Counted from the first letter of the stretch, positions 18,659 to 32,895 are shown. The stretch: 64,000 nucleotides of DNA from Gammaproteobacteria bacterium (GCA_002706685.1 PALV01000012.1:32577-96576); one strand, 5' to 3'. Numbers and translations: made by a program. The notes: generated by a model from the sequence alone, not told the origin.

Positions 18659-19876
18659 TCAGACCAGGCTGATTGCCCAGCCAGCAACGGCGCAGCTTGC
18701 CACCACCAGCCACGGTGGCAGGCGCCAGATTGCCAGTGCCACCAGCGCCATTAGTGCCAGACCAAAATCGGCGGCGTCGCTGACGCCGCTGGTCCACACC
18801 GGGTCATAAAGTGCCGCCAGCAACAAGCCGACCACGGCAGCATTCACTCCCATCAGGGCTGATTGAGTGCGCGGACTCTGGCGCAGCTGTTGCCAGAATG
18901 GCAGTGCGCCGGCGATCAACAGGAAGGATGGCACAAATATCGCAAGCAGGCAGATAAATCCGCCCAGCCAAGCCGTAGGAAGTTGATTCATTGCCGCACC
19001 CAGAAATGCTGCAAATGTGAATAAGGGACCCGGCACGGCCTGCGCGGCTCCGTATCCGGCAAGAAAACTGTCCTCGCTAACCCAGCCAGTCGGCACCACC
19101 TCAGCCTGCAGCAACGGCAACACCACGTGGCCTCCACCAAAGACCAGCGCGCCGGCTCGATAGAAGGCATCAATCATATCCAGCGTCTGGGATGACATCG
19201 TGCCTGCAAGCACCGGTAGCGCCAGCAAGAGAACAAAAAACAGCATGAGCCAGAAAATACCGGCTCGTCGACTTACCGAAACCTGCAAGCCATCATCAAC
19301 CGAACTCTGTGTGTCGGCTTTGAACAGAAACAATCCGGTCACGCCCGCAGCAATGATAACGGCCACCTGCGACCAGGCGGTCTGACTGATCAGCATCAGG
19401 CAGGTAGCAATCGCCATCAAGGTAATGCGTGGTGTATCCGGGCAAAGATTTCGCGCCATCCCCCACACGGCTTGCGCCACGACCGCAACTGCCGCGACCT
19501 TGAGGCCACCAAGCAGGCCCGAGTTAATGCCGTCGGCGTAGACACCAATTCCCAGAGCCACCAGAATCAGCGCGATCGCAGAAGGCATGGTAAAGCCCAG
19601 CCAGGCAGCCGCGGCGCCGCGGTATCCACCGCGCGACATGCCAACTGCCAGACCGACCTGACTGCTCGCGGGTCCGGGCAGAAACTGACACAGGGCAACC
19701 AGGTCAGCGTAGCTGCGTTCACTCATCCAGCGCCGCTGATTGACAAATTCCTCACGAAAATATCCCAGGTGCGCAACAGGCCCGCCGAAAGAGGTCAGTC
19801 CCAGCCGCAGAAAGACACGGAACACTTCCCATGTGCTGCTTTTTCTTGTTTCAGCTTCTGATACAGGCGTCGTCAT
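18659..19876 (-). CDS. chrA: ChrA-type chromate/oxyanion transporter
   Basis: 405 aa, the two-domain (long) CHR form. The N-terminal signature FLRLGLTSFGGPVAHLGYF is near residue 20, and the second half repeats the layout with GAAQAVPGPLFTFAAFLG. About ten membrane segments. Known members expel chromate by anion antiport; others have no known substrate. GGAG precedes the start. It lies 33 bp after selU on the same strand, so it may belong to the selD-selU transcript. A link to selenium oxyanions is speculation. Confidence 0.85.
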   Translation of the reverse strand: MTTPVSEAETRKSSTWEVFRVFLRLGLTSFGGPVAHLGYFREEFVNQRRWMSERSYADLVALCQFLPGPASSQVGLAVGMSRGGYRGAAAAWLGFTMPSAIALILVALGIGVYADGINSGLLGGLKVAAVAVVAQAVWGMARNLCPDTPRITLMAIATCLMLISQTAWSQVAVIIAAGVTGLFLFKADTQSSVDDGLQVSVSRRAGIFWLMLFFVLLLALPVLAGTMSSQTLDMIDAFYRAGALVFGGGHVVLPLLQAEVVPTGWVSEDSFLAGYGAAQAVPGPLFTFAAFLGAAMNQLPTAWLGGFICLLAIFVPSFLLIAGALPFWQQLRQSPRTQSALMGVNAAVVGLLLAALYDPVWTSGVSDAADFGLALMALVALAIWRLPPWLVVASCAVAGWAISLV

Positions 19877-19909
19877 TGTCAGCTCCGTCGTCTGTCGGTA
19901 GGTGAGACC

Positions 19910-21010
19910 TTAACGCAGGTAGTTTAAAACGTCTGTGAAATTACCACGGAACATGACGCGTGAGTCATGGCGCTGCCATTGCCACTGGTACATGGGATCG
20001 TAGTAATCCTCCAGCAACCGGCGTATCCACAACTTGTGCTGGCTGGCGTCGCCACGCCGATGGGCATCAATAGCGTCTTCCAGCATACGACCAATCTCCG
20101 CATACCGGTCACCGCCCAGGCGTTTGCGGATTCTGGACAACGCTTCGCGCAGATCCTCTACAAAACAGTCAAAGCCCTGCTCGGCGCCTGCCACCTCCAG
20201 CCATTCGGTGGATTTGCGTAGAATGTAATTCTCCCAGGAGTGTTCAGTGCGTGACTCCAGGTCTGCCTCCAGCAGCACGACTGGCGCTTTGGCCATGGCA
20301 TCACGCAGCACCGGCGGCAATGAACAGCGCCCTATCAGACGACTTTCGTCCTCCAGCACAACAGGTAGTCCTGGCGCCTGGTGACATTTTTTGAGCATGT
20401 CGATGATGACAGCATTTTCGAAGTCGATCTGCGCTGGCTGGCCATCCGGCCGCTTGCCGAATGCGCTGCCACGATGATTGGCATGATGCTCCAGGTCGAC
20501 CGCCATGGGCACATGTTTGAGAAGCTCTGTCTTGGCCGCTCCGGTGTGGCCTGCCAGGATTATCAGGGAGCCCTGTGTGCAATAGCGCTCCAGTTCCAGC
20601 AGCAGAAACCGCCGCATGGCTTTGTAACCGCCAACAACGCGAGGATATTGAAGCCCGGCCTCGGCCAGCCACTGCTGACAGATCTGTGACCGCAGCCCGC
20701 CCCGAAAGCAGTACAGATAGCCACCAGGATGTTGCCGGGCAAAACTCAGCCACTGCTCAACGCGCGCCTGCTTGACTACCCCGTTGACCAGTTGATGTCC
20801 CAGGGCAATGGCCGCCTTTTGACCCTGTGCCTTGTAGCAGGTGCCGACCTGGGCACGCTCGTCATTTGTCATCAGCGGCAGGTTTACGGCTGAAGGAAAC
20901 GCCCCGTGCTCGAACTCAACTGGGGCTCGTGTATCAATCAGGGGCAGGTCACCCAGAAAAAGTGACCGATAGTCGTCAGTGTCTGGACGTGCATCAACGC
21001 AACCGGACAC
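19910..21010 (-). CDS. selU: tRNA 2-selenouridine synthase
   Basis: 366 aa, the usual YbbB/MnmH length. An N-terminal rhodanese domain has the catalytic cysteine in GYLYCFRGG. The P-loop-like [11 protein letters not shown] lies near residue 158; its third glycine is replaced by alanine. It replaces sulfur by selenium, via a geranylated intermediate, at the wobble uridine of tRNAs for Lys, Glu and Gln, using selenophosphate. It starts with GTG and overlaps selD by 17 bp, so selenium donor and user are translationally coupled. Confidence 0.9.
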   Translation of the reverse strand: MSGCVDARPDTDDYRSLFLGDLPLIDTRAPVEFEHGAFPSAVNLPLMTNDERAQVGTCYKAQGQKAAIALGHQLVNGVVKQARVEQWLSFARQHPGGYLYCFRGGLRSQICQQWLAEAGLQYPRVVGGYKAMRRFLLLELERYCTQGSLIILAGHTGAAKTELLKHVPMAVDLEHHANHRGSAFGKRPDGQPAQIDFENAVIIDMLKKCHQAPGLPVVLEDESRLIGRCSLPPVLRDAMAKAPVVLLEADLESRTEHSWENYILRKSTEWLEVAGAEQGFDCFVEDLREALSRIRKRLGGDRYAEIGRMLEDAIDAHRRGDASQHKLWIRRLLEDYYDPMYQWQWQRHDSRVMFRGNFTDVLNYLR

Positions 21011-22046
21011 GGATCGCCTCTTCGCGAGAGCTGACGAGCTCGCCTATTGGTCTGATCAATGAATCCTCAATGCCCTGTTCGCGCAGTACCTGCTCGACAT
21101 TTGCTGTATGCTCGGGCCTGACCGCGAGCAGCAGACCGCCACTGGTTTGCGGATCGCACAGCAGCGCTCGTTGAGCGTCAGTCATCGGGCCGAGCCGCTG
21201 GCCATAGCTGGCAAAATTTCGCTGTGTACCACCGGGTATGCATCCCAGGCTGATGTACTCGGCCACCGGTTCCAGTGCCGAAACCTGCGCGACATCAATC
21301 AGGGCGTCCACCCCGCTGCCCTCACACATTTCCAGCAAATGCCCCATCAATCCGAACCCGGTGACGTCGGTCATGGCTGTGATTCCGGGCAGCTGCGCCA
21401 GATGCTGACCAGCTGAATTCATCTGGCACATAGTGTCGCGAGCCAGTGTGGCGTGCTCAGGTCGCAGTTTTCCCTGCTTCTGGGCGGTCGTCAGCACACC
21501 AATGCCCAGCCGTTTCGTCAGGTAGAGAACATCGCCGGCCTGAGCCGTATTGTTCTGCTTCAAATGCTCACGACTGACCAGACCCGTCACTGCCAGCCCG
21601 AATACCGGCTCCGGGCAATCAATACTGTGCCCCCCAGCCAGCACCATGCCCGCATCAGAACATGCCTGCCGTCCACCATCGACGACTTCCCCGGCTATTT
21701 CTGGTGCCAGCTTGTCCAGTGGCCAGCCCAGAATGGCAATCGCCATCAGAGGCCGTCCGCCCATCGCATAGATATCGCTGATGGCATTGGTAGCAGCGAT
21801 CCGCCCAAAGTCGAATGGGTCGTCAACAATTGGCATGAAGAAATCGGTGGTGCTGAGAATGACCTGCCCGTCACCCAGATCGTAGGCGGCTGCATCATCT
21901 TTTGAGCTGTTACCAACCAGCAGCGCGGGGTCTGTCATAAATTGACGTTGTGTGGCCAGAATACGATCCAGCACAGCTGGCGCAATTTTGCAGCCACATC
22001 CGGCGCCGTGGCTGTAGGCAGTCAAGCGGACGCTGCGGTCAGCCAT
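20994..22046 (-). CDS. selD: Selenophosphate synthase
   Basis: 350 aa from ATG 22046, chosen for the AAGGAG just upstream and because it matches family length; the frame is open to 22100. The N-terminal loop [10 protein letters not shown] gives Cys17 and Lys20, at the same numbers as in E. coli SelD. The active-site residue is therefore cysteine, not selenocysteine. It makes selenophosphate from selenide and ATP. It overlaps selU. No selA, selB or tRNA-Sec is in the window. Confidence 0.93.
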   Translation of the reverse strand: MADRSVRLTAYSHGAGCGCKIAPAVLDRILATQRQFMTDPALLVGNSSKDDAAAYDLGDGQVILSTTDFFMPIVDDPFDFGRIAATNAISDIYAMGGRPLMAIAILGWPLDKLAPEIAGEVVDGGRQACSDAGMVLAGGHSIDCPEPVFGLAVTGLVSREHLKQNNTAQAGDVLYLTKRLGIGVLTTAQKQGKLRPEHATLARDTMCQMNSAGQHLAQLPGITAMTDVTGFGLMGHLLEMCEGSGVDALIDVAQVSALEPVAEYISLGCIPGGTQRNFASYGQRLGPMTDAQRALLCDPQTSGGLLLAVRPEHTANVEQVLREQGIEDSLIRPIGELVSSREEAIRVRLR

Positions 22047-22098
22047 CAGGAACTCCTTGGTGAACATGATCTGTTTATGCGGCAGCATTATAGCAGGC

Positions 22099-22131
22099 AA
22101 AAAAAAGCCCCGGGTGTTACCCCGGGGCTTT
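22099..22131 (-). terminator. Terminator after katG
   Basis: An 11-bp GC-rich stem (22104-22114 with 22121-22131) followed, on the minus strand, by eight T (22106-22099). It ends the katG transcript 53 bp before the selD start codon. Confidence 0.85.
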
Positions 22132-22145
22132 CCCCCCCAAACAGT

Positions 22146-22190
22146 TGCATCGCTAACCGATCAGTAACCGTCGGTCACTGTAGCGATGCA
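22146..22190 (-). other. Stem-loop directly downstream of katG
   Basis: Perfect 10-bp arms (22146-22155 TGCATCGCTA, 22181-22190) with a 25-nt loop that contains a smaller ACCGA/TCGGT dyad. It lies 10 bp past the katG stop and has no T run. It may stabilise the 3' end of the mRNA together with the terminator that follows. Confidence 0.5.
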
Positions 22191-22200
22191 GCCTGTCAGA

Positions 22201-24474
<2,274 letters not shown>

Positions 24475-24566
24475 TCAGCTTGTTGGGACAGCACTGTGTA
24501 TGCGGCTAACCGCATAAAGCCAGGCGATAACTCGCCACGTGCTGATTAGCCCGACAATATTAGAAA

Positions 24567-24593
24567 AATCGATTATGATCTGTATAATTGATT
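24567..24593. promoter_or_regulatory. Candidate OxyR (LysR-type) binding dyad
   Basis: AATCGATTAT (24567-24576) and ATAATTGATT (24584-24593) form an inverted repeat with one mismatch and a 7-bp spacer. Its core ATTAT-N7-ATAAT fits the T-N11-A pattern of LysR-type sites. It sits in the 259-bp katG/oxyR divergent region, about 120 bp from each start codon. A second dyad, TATGCGG-CTAA-CCGCATA near 24499-24516, lies closer to katG. Confidence 0.45.
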
Positions 24594-24706
24594 GTGTTCG
24601 CAGGGTTGATCGGAAAAATTGATCGAGTCGCGAAACCAGATGCACTTACACTTTCACCAGCGATCGTCCATTCTGCAAAGCAACCGGTCATCAAGGACAG
24701 AAACCA

Positions 24707-26345
<1,639 letters not shown>

Positions 26346-26484
26346 TAGCGGCAAGAAGTGGCGTGTTTGCGTCTTTTTTATGCGCCGACACATGCATTGT
26401 CTGAAGGTTTTCAGTATCATAGCCGGTCTGGTTGAATAACAGCCGCCAAATTTCCCCAATATTTTTTGAAACAGGTTGATCGCT

Positions 26485-26808
26485 ATGGCCCGAATTACTG
26501 TCGAAGATTGTCTGGATAAAGTCGACAATCGCTTCCAACTGGTAATGATCTCCAGCAAACGTGCTCGTCAGCTGCAAACTGGCGGCAAAGATCCAATGGT
26601 ACCGGAAGACAACGACAAACCAACTGTGATCGCACTGCGCGAAATCGCTGAAGGTCATGTTGACCAGAGCATTCTGCACACTCGCCCCGCGCCTGCCCGT
26701 GAAGTTCCCGAAGCCGAACTGGATGCCACTGCCGCCATGATGGGCGCGATTGTGGCTGAACCAGAGGCTGATCAGGCTGCCGACGAGTCACTGAACGACG
26801 ACGAGTAA
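26485..26808 (+). CDS. rpoZ: RNA polymerase omega subunit
   Basis: 107 aa from MARITVEDC (ATG 26485). The conserved core [18 protein letters not shown] and [13 protein letters not shown] is present, then an acidic, alanine-rich tail as in Pseudomonas. It assists beta-prime folding and takes part in one ppGpp-binding site of RNA polymerase. It is followed 19 bp later by spoT. Confidence 0.95.
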   Translation: MARITVEDCLDKVDNRFQLVMISSKRARQLQTGGKDPMVPEDNDKPTVIALREIAEGHVDQSILHTRPAPAREVPEAELDATAAMMGAIVAEPEADQAADESLNDDE

Positions 26809-26827
26809 GGCGTCAAGGAGTCGGCTA

Positions 26828-29029
26828 GTGTCCCTTACTACAATCGACTCACTGGCCAGCAACCTCTCAGGTTATCTGGCCTCCGAACAGGTCAACCACG
26901 TGCGCCGGGCATACTTTTATGCCGAGCAGGCGCACGATGGTCAGTTCCGCCGTAGCGGCGAACCATACGTTACCCATCCCCTGGCCGTAGCCGGCATTCT
27001 CAGCGACATGCATATGGACCATCAAAGTCTGATGGCCGCCATGCTGCATGACGTTATCGAAGACACTGGCATCAGCAAGACCGCCATCAAGAGCCAGTTC
27101 GGTGATACTGTCGCCGACATGGTGGATGGGGTATCCAAGCTCAACAAGATTCATTTCAGCAGCCACGCCGAGGCGCAGGCCGAAAACTTCCAGAAAATGG
27201 CGCTGGCCATGGCCCGCGACCTGCGTGTGATCCTGGTCAAACTGGCAGACCGCCTGCACAACATGCGTACCCTGGAAGTCCTGAGCCCGGAAAAGCGCCG
27301 CCGTATCGCCAAGGAAACGCTGGATATCTACGCGCCGATCGCCAATCGTCTGGGCATGAACGCAGTGCGCGTCGAATTTGAGGAACTGGGTTTTGAGGCG
27401 CTGTATCCGATGCGCGCGCGCCGCATCGACGCCGCCGTCAAATCCATTCGCGGCAATCGTAAAGAAATCGTCAAACAGATTCAGAGTGCTGTTGAGGCCT
27501 GCCTCGAGCGCGAGGGCATGTCAGCCCGCGTGTTCGGCCGCGAGAAGCACCTGTACAGCATCTACGAGAAAATGCGCACCAAGCGTAAATCCTTCTCGGA
27601 AATCATGGACGTCTACGCGTTTCGTATCGTGGTTGACTCAGTTGACACGTGTTATCGGGTTTTAGGTGCAGTTCACAATCTTTTCAAGCCTGTTCCGGGT
27701 CGCTTCAAGGATTATATCGCCATCCCCAAAGCCAATGGCTACCAGTCCCTGCATACCACACTGTTTGGAATGCATGGCGTGCCGATCGAGATACAGATCC
27801 GCACCGAAGAGATGGAAGCGATGGCCAATAATGGTATCGCGGCACACTGGCTTTACAAGTCATCCGATGACACCCCCAGCAATGCGCATATCCGCGCCCG
27901 ACAGTGGATCAATGGCCTGCTGGAAATGCAGAAGAATGCAGGTAACTCGCTGGAATTTATCGAGAACGTCAAGATTGACCTGTTCCCGGACGAGATTTAT
28001 GTGTTTACGCCCAAAGGCCGCATCATGGAGTTACCGGCCGGTTCAACCGCCGTCGACTTTGCCTATGCTGTCCATACCGACGTCGGCAACTCCTGCGTGG
28101 CCTGCCGCATCAGCCGCCGTCTGGCGCCATTGAGTGAGCCGCTGGAAAGTGGCCAGACTGTGGAAATCATCACCACACCAGGTGCCCAGCCCAACCCGGC
28201 CTGGCTGAGTTTTGTAGTCACGGGCAAGGCACGCAGCAATATCCGCCATTTCCTTAAAAACCAGCGACAATCCGAGTCTATTGCCCTGGGCCGACGCCTG
28301 CTCAACAAGATTCTGGCCGGTCATGGTGCCCAACTGGACAAGCTGACACCTGAACGCATACAGACTGCCCTGCAGGAATTCAATCTCGAATCACTGGACG
28401 ATTTGCTCAGTGACATAGGCCTGGGTAATCGCATGGCGCATATCGTCGCGCAGAAACTTTTGCCAGAGCAGCCAGTAGTTGCGACACCCGGCCCCAAGAA
28501 CAAGAAAGAGGCGCGCCAGGCCTCGCTGGCCATTCGCGGCTCCGAAGGCATGGTGATGAGTTACGCCAAGTGCTGCTACCCGATCCCGGGCGACCCCATT
28601 GTTGCTCATATCAGCTCCGGGCGTGGCATGGTGATTCACATGGACAGCTGCAACAATATTGCCGAGATCCGTCAGCAGCCCGATAAAGTTGTGCCGGTGC
28701 GCTGGGATCCCGATGTTGAGGGCGAGTTCTCAGTTGAGATTCGCGTCGAACTGGAAAATGAGCGCGGTATTATTGCCAAACTCGCCACCGCCATCACCAG
28801 TAAAGAGGCAAATATTGAACGGATCAGCACCGTCGAACGTGATGCCCGATTCAGTATCGTCAATCTGCTGCTGACCGTGAAGAACCGGGTCCACCTGGCC
28901 CGCGTCATGAAGCACATTCGCCTGATAAAACCCGTCAGCAAGGTCGCCAGGGTCAAGAGCAAGAAACTTGTCAGGCCCATCAAGAGCAGCATCGCACCTG
29001 AATCTTTACTCAGGAAAGCCGGAGAGTAA
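26828..29029 (+). CDS. spoT: Bifunctional (p)ppGpp synthetase/hydrolase
   Basis: 733 aa. GTG start with AAGGAG seven bases upstream. Domains in order: HD hydrolase (MLHDVIEDTG near 74-83), synthetase (FKDYIAIPKANGYQSLHTTLFG), TGS (near 390-450), a helical/zinc-finger-like part with AKCCYPIPGD, and a C-terminal ACT domain. The intact HD motif supports hydrolase activity. It sets the stringent-response alarmone level. Confidence 0.95.
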   Translation: MSLTTIDSLASNLSGYLASEQVNHVRRAYFYAEQAHDGQFRRSGEPYVTHPLAVAGILSDMHMDHQSLMAAMLHDVIEDTGISKTAIKSQFGDTVADMVDGVSKLNKIHFSSHAEAQAENFQKMALAMARDLRVILVKLADRLHNMRTLEVLSPEKRRRIAKETLDIYAPIANRLGMNAVRVEFEELGFEALYPMRARRIDAAVKSIRGNRKEIVKQIQSAVEACLEREGMSARVFGREKHLYSIYEKMRTKRKSFSEIMDVYAFRIVVDSVDTCYRVLGAVHNLFKPVPGRFKDYIAIPKANGYQSLHTTLFGMHGVPIEIQIRTEEMEAMANNGIAAHWLYKSSDDTPSNAHIRARQWINGLLEMQKNAGNSLEFIENVKIDLFPDEIYVFTPKGRIMELPAGSTAVDFAYAVHTDVGNSCVACRISRRLAPLSEPLESGQTVEIITTPGAQPNPAWLSFVVTGKARSNIRHFLKNQRQSESIALGRRLLNKILAGHGAQLDKLTPERIQTALQEFNLESLDDLLSDIGLGNRMAHIVAQKLLPEQPVVATPGPKNKKEARQASLAIRGSEGMVMSYAKCCYPIPGDPIVAHISSGRGMVIHMDSCNNIAEIRQQPDKVVPVRWDPDVEGEFSVEIRVELENERGIIAKLATAITSKEANIERISTVERDARFSIVNLLLTVKNRVHLARVMKHIRLIKPVSKVARVKSKKLVRPIKSSIAPESLLRKAGE

Positions 29030-29062
29030 CCACTTACTCCATTTTAGATAACGGACACCAAC

Positions 29063-29449
29063 ATGACTCAGAAAGAAGCCATTACCTCTCCTCGCGCGCC
29101 AGCTGCCATTGGTCCCTACTCCCAGGCAATCCACAGCGGCAATCTGGTGTTCATGTCTGGCCAGATACCTCTGGATCCGGCGACCATGGAGATCATCCAG
29201 GGTGGGGTTGAAGCCCAGGCCCATCAGGTTCTGAAAAATCTCTCGGCCGTGGCATCGGAAGCCGGCGGCAGCCTGGACGACTGCGTAAAGCTGACCATCT
29301 ACATGATCGATCTGGCCGAATTCGGCGTTGTTAATGCCACCATGGAGCAGTATTTTCAGAAACCCTATCCGGCGCGTGCCACCATACAGGTTTCCGCTCT
29401 GCCTCGCGGCGCACTGGTTGAAATCGAAGCCATCATGCAAGTGGGCTGA
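29063..29449 (+). CDS. ridA: RidA family enamine/imine deaminase
   Basis: 128 aa, typical length. Conserved AIGPYSQAI near 17-25, MSGQIPLDP, and the active-site arginine in PARATIQVSALPRGALVEIEA. It hydrolyses reactive 2-aminoacrylate and other enamines made by PLP enzymes. Often placed downstream of spoT in Pseudomonas and relatives. 33 bp separate it from spoT. Confidence 0.93.
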   Translation: MTQKEAITSPRAPAAIGPYSQAIHSGNLVFMSGQIPLDPATMEIIQGGVEAQAHQVLKNLSAVASEAGGSLDDCVKLTIYMIDLAEFGVVNATMEQYFQKPYPARATIQVSALPRGALVEIEAIMQVG

Positions 29450-29467
29450 CATCTGGAATCAAGGACG

Positions 29468-31558
29468 ATGCCGCCAGCAATGCCGCTCAGCGAACGACCG
29501 GTCAACTGCCTGAAAGGCGTTGGGCCGCGTCTGGTGGAGCGCCTGGCAGCCCTGCACATCAGCAGCGTACAGGACCTGTTATTCCATCTGCCGCTTCGCT
29601 ATCAGGATCGGACACGTATAGCTTCAATCGGTCAGATCCGACTGGGCCAGGACGTCATGCTGGAGGCCGAGATAGTTGGCAGCGATGTTGAATTCGGCCG
29701 CCGGCGAAGCCTGGTGTGTCGCATCAAAGACGACACCGGTCTGATCAGCCTGCGCTTCTTCCACTTCAGCGCCGCTCAGAAAAACATGCTCGCCACAGGC
29801 AACCGCATCCGCTGCTACGGCGAAGTCCGCGCCGGCAAGCGCGGCCCGGAACTGTACCACCCGGAGTATCAGGTTCTGAAAGCTGGCGAGACAATTCCGG
29901 TCGCAGACAGGCTGACGCCGATTTATCCAGCTACTGAGGGTTTGCAGCAGGTTCGCCTGCGGGCATTGATCGATCAGGCTCTGGCCATGCTCAATGAGTC
30001 CGAAGCGCTGATCGATTGGGTTCCCGCAGACATACTGGCGGTATTCAAGTACCCGTCGCTGCCGGCTGCCCTGCAGTATTTGCATCATCCTCCGACCTCG
30101 GCCCCTGTTGCTGCTCTGCTTGAGGGCACCCACCCGGCACAACAGCGGCTGGCCTTCGAAGAACTGCTCAGCCACCGGCTTTGCCTGCGACGACTGCGGC
30201 AGCAAAGCAGCCATCAATTGGCACCGAATCTGACCAGCAAACCGGTTCTGAGGGAACAGTTCACCAAGCGCCTGCCGTTCAGACTGACCCATGCCCAGCA
30301 ACGCGTCAGTGACGAGATCAATGCCGATCTTTGTCAGACAGAGCCGATGCTGCGTCTGTTGCAGGGCGATGTGGGCTCTGGCAAGACAGTCGTCGCCGCG
30401 CTGGCAGCATTGCAGGCCGTGGACAGTGGTTACCAGGCGGCCATCATGGCTCCTACCGAGATTCTGGCCGAGCAGCACTACGCAAACTTTTCCGCCTGGC
30501 TCGCGCCACTGGGCATTCAGGTTGGCTGGCTGAGTGGCAAAGTCAAAGGCAGACAGCGCCAGCAGGTACTGCAGCAGCTCGCAGATGGCAGCGCCCGCGT
30601 CATCGTCGGGACGCATGCCCTGTTTCAGGATGAGGTCAGGTTTCAGCGCCTGGGTCTGGTCATTATCGATGAACAGCATCGCTTTGGTGTTCACCAGCGT
30701 CTGGCACTGCGTGAAAAAGGTAATGACGGGCAGACGCTGCCTCACCAACTGGTAATGACGGCAACGCCCATCCCTCGCACGCTGGCCATGAGCGCCTATG
30801 CTGACCTTGAATGCAGCATTATTGACGAGCTGCCGCCCGGACGCACCCCGGTAAATACGGTGGTCATCGCCAATAGCCGGCGGGATGACGTTATCGAACG
30901 CATCCATGATGCCTGTCGGGCTGGCAGTCAGGCCTACTGGGTCTGCACGCTGATCGAAGAATCAGAGGCACTGCAATGTCAGGCAGCTGAGGCTACCTGG
31001 CAAACGCTGCAGGAACAACTGCCGGACCTCACAGTCGGGCTGGTGCACGGCCGCATGAAGCCATCGGAGAAAAGTGAGGTGATGGATGCCTTTAAACGTG
31101 GAGATACTCACCTGCTGGTGGCGACGACCGTTATCGAAGTGGGTGTGGACGTGCCTAATGCCAGCCTGATGATCATAGAAAATCCCGAGCGCCTGGGACT
31201 GGCGCAATTACACCAGTTGCGCGGCCGTGTCGGGCGCGGAGCCAAGGCCAGCCACTGCCTGTTGCTGTATCAGCCACCTCTGTCCTTGCAAGGCAAGCAG
31301 CGTCTGGGCATTATGCGCGACAGCAATGACGGCTTTTACATCGCCGAGCAGGACCTGGCATTACGCGGCCCCGGACAGGTCCTGGGGACGCAGCAGACAG
31401 GCCTGATGAGCTTTCGCGTTGCCGATTTGTCACGTGACGCTCAATTGCTTGATCCGGTAAAATTGGCGGCTGACCAAATAGAAGTCGCCTATCCATCACA
31501 TATCGCTCCGCTGGTTGATCGCTGGCTGGGGGACAGGGAACTGTACGGTAATGTCTGA
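29468..31558 (+). CDS. recG: ATP-dependent DNA helicase RecG
   Basis: 696 aa, the standard length. N-terminal wedge/OB domain (about 50-200), then a DExH helicase core with Walker A GDVGSGKT, DEQHRFGVHQR as motif II, TATPIPRTLAMS as motif III, and QLRGRVGRG near the C-terminus. It remodels stalled replication forks and R-loops. It starts 18 bp after ridA, and its end overlaps the next gene by 8 bp. Confidence 0.95.
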   Translation: MPPAMPLSERPVNCLKGVGPRLVERLAALHISSVQDLLFHLPLRYQDRTRIASIGQIRLGQDVMLEAEIVGSDVEFGRRRSLVCRIKDDTGLISLRFFHFSAAQKNMLATGNRIRCYGEVRAGKRGPELYHPEYQVLKAGETIPVADRLTPIYPATEGLQQVRLRALIDQALAMLNESEALIDWVPADILAVFKYPSLPAALQYLHHPPTSAPVAALLEGTHPAQQRLAFEELLSHRLCLRRLRQQSSHQLAPNLTSKPVLREQFTKRLPFRLTHAQQRVSDEINADLCQTEPMLRLLQGDVGSGKTVVAALAALQAVDSGYQAAIMAPTEILAEQHYANFSAWLAPLGIQVGWLSGKVKGRQRQQVLQQLADGSARVIVGTHALFQDEVRFQRLGLVIIDEQHRFGVHQRLALREKGNDGQTLPHQLVMTATPIPRTLAMSAYADLECSIIDELPPGRTPVNTVVIANSRRDDVIERIHDACRAGSQAYWVCTLIEESEALQCQAAEATWQTLQEQLPDLTVGLVHGRMKPSEKSEVMDAFKRGDTHLLVATTVIEVGVDVPNASLMIIENPERLGLAQLHQLRGRVGRGAKASHCLLLYQPPLSLQGKQRLGIMRDSNDGFYIAEQDLALRGPGQVLGTQQTGLMSFRVADLSRDAQLLDPVKLAADQIEVAYPSHIAPLVDRWLGDRELYGNV

Positions 31559-32852
31559 ATCTGGATCGATGAAAAACTCACTACCCGTGCGATGTGTGCT
31601 TGTGCACGACGAACAGGGTGTCATGGCGCAGTGCCTGGTGCCCACGGACTCGATGCTGGAGCTGGGGAGATTGCAGGCCAGCAGCGGCCGTGATCTGAAT
31701 CCTATGCCAAGTGCTCAGATTCTGCGCGCCAGCAAAATGCGTCAATTGGTACCTCTGGACAAGTCACGGCAGTTCTTTGCGCTGCCCACCTGGATCGATC
31801 AATCCCTGGCAGCACGTGGTGACCTGGTGGTAGACGCTGATGGCATGACCTTACAGCAGGTTCGCGATGGTCTGCTGGAGCAACGCATGAGCATCCGCCA
31901 TGTTGATATCACCGTAGCTGCCACTGAACTTGACCACTCGCTACCAGACGCTGACCAGGATCCAGAGCAGATAAATGACTCGCTGCGCAATTTCACCTCA
32001 CTGCGTATTCGTCAGCGACTTGATGACACCCTGGAAATCCCGCCGCTGTCGCCTACTGCTGACCGCATCATGCAACTGAGGGCCAACCCCAATGCGTCGG
32101 TGACCGATCTGACCAATATTGTCGAATCAGATCCCAGTCTGGCCGCCCAGGTCGTGAGCTGGGCATCGTCTCCCTATTACGCCGCACCGGGCAAAATTCG
32201 CTCAGTTCAGGATGCCATCGTGCGCGTGCTGGGTTTTGATCTGGTCAGCAATCTGGCGGTGGGCCTGATCCTGGGACGAACCGTCAGTCTGCCCAAAGAC
32301 AGCTCCGACGGCCTGACACCTTACTGGCTGCAGGCAGCCTATTGCGCGACCACGGTGGAGGCTCTGTCCCGTCTGATGCCAGCGCGAGTGCGCCCGCGGC
32401 AGGGCTTGATCTATCTGTCGGGACTACTGCACAACTTTGGTTATCTGGTGCTGGCACATACTTTTCCACCGCATTTCAGCCGCATCTGTCGCTACACAGA
32501 GGCCAATCCGAATATCAGCCACGTGGCCATCGAAAAGCATCTGGTAGGTATCTGCCGTGAGCAGATCAGTGCCTGGTTGATGCAGGCCTGGAACATGCCG
32601 GAAGAAGTCTGCACCGCGCTGCGTCATCAGCAGGATGCCGACTATCAGGGGGAGCATGCTGAATATGCCAATCTGGTCTTTATCGCGACGCGCCTGTTGC
32701 GCGAACATGGAATAGGTGATGCACCAACTGACCCGATTCCGGACGAGATGTTCGACCGCCGCGGGCTGAATCCCGAGCGCTGCCGGGAGCTTGTCGACAA
32801 GCTGGTGGCATCAGAAGACATCGCTCTGATTGCCGAGCAGATGAGCCTGTGA
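31551..32852 (+). CDS. YbaK/aminoacyl-tRNA deacylase-like and HDOD domain protein
   Basis: 433 aa from ATG 31551, which overlaps the recG stop; ATG 31569 is an alternative. Residues about 8-140 resemble the YbaK/ProX deacylase fold. Residues about 170-380 form an HDOD domain (IPPLSPTADRIMQLRANPNASVTD is the entry to it). HDOD proteins act in signalling, often with c-di-GMP or chemotaxis circuits, and lack HD metal residues. The same two-domain protein occurs near recG in Pseudomonas. No enzymatic activity can be asserted. Confidence 0.75.
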   Translation: MSESGSMKNSLPVRCVLVHDEQGVMAQCLVPTDSMLELGRLQASSGRDLNPMPSAQILRASKMRQLVPLDKSRQFFALPTWIDQSLAARGDLVVDADGMTLQQVRDGLLEQRMSIRHVDITVAATELDHSLPDADQDPEQINDSLRNFTSLRIRQRLDDTLEIPPLSPTADRIMQLRANPNASVTDLTNIVESDPSLAAQVVSWASSPYYAAPGKIRSVQDAIVRVLGFDLVSNLAVGLILGRTVSLPKDSSDGLTPYWLQAAYCATTVEALSRLMPARVRPRQGLIYLSGLLHNFGYLVLAHTFPPHFSRICRYTEANPNISHVAIEKHLVGICREQISAWLMQAWNMPEEVCTALRHQQDADYQGEHAEYANLVFIATRLLREHGIGDAPTDPIPDEMFDRRGLNPERCRELVDKLVASEDIALIAEQMSL

Positions 32853-32895
32853 GCGCCCAACAACAGCCATCGCTGTGAAAGGAGATGTCTCCGTT

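Noticed and set aside
20994..22046. Selenocysteine (in-frame TGA) in SelD
   Set aside because: The active-site codon reads Cys17, and no internal TGA is present.
29624..30907. 427-codon open frame antisense to recG
   Set aside because: Complete overlap with a well-supported recG; a by-product of GC-rich codon use.
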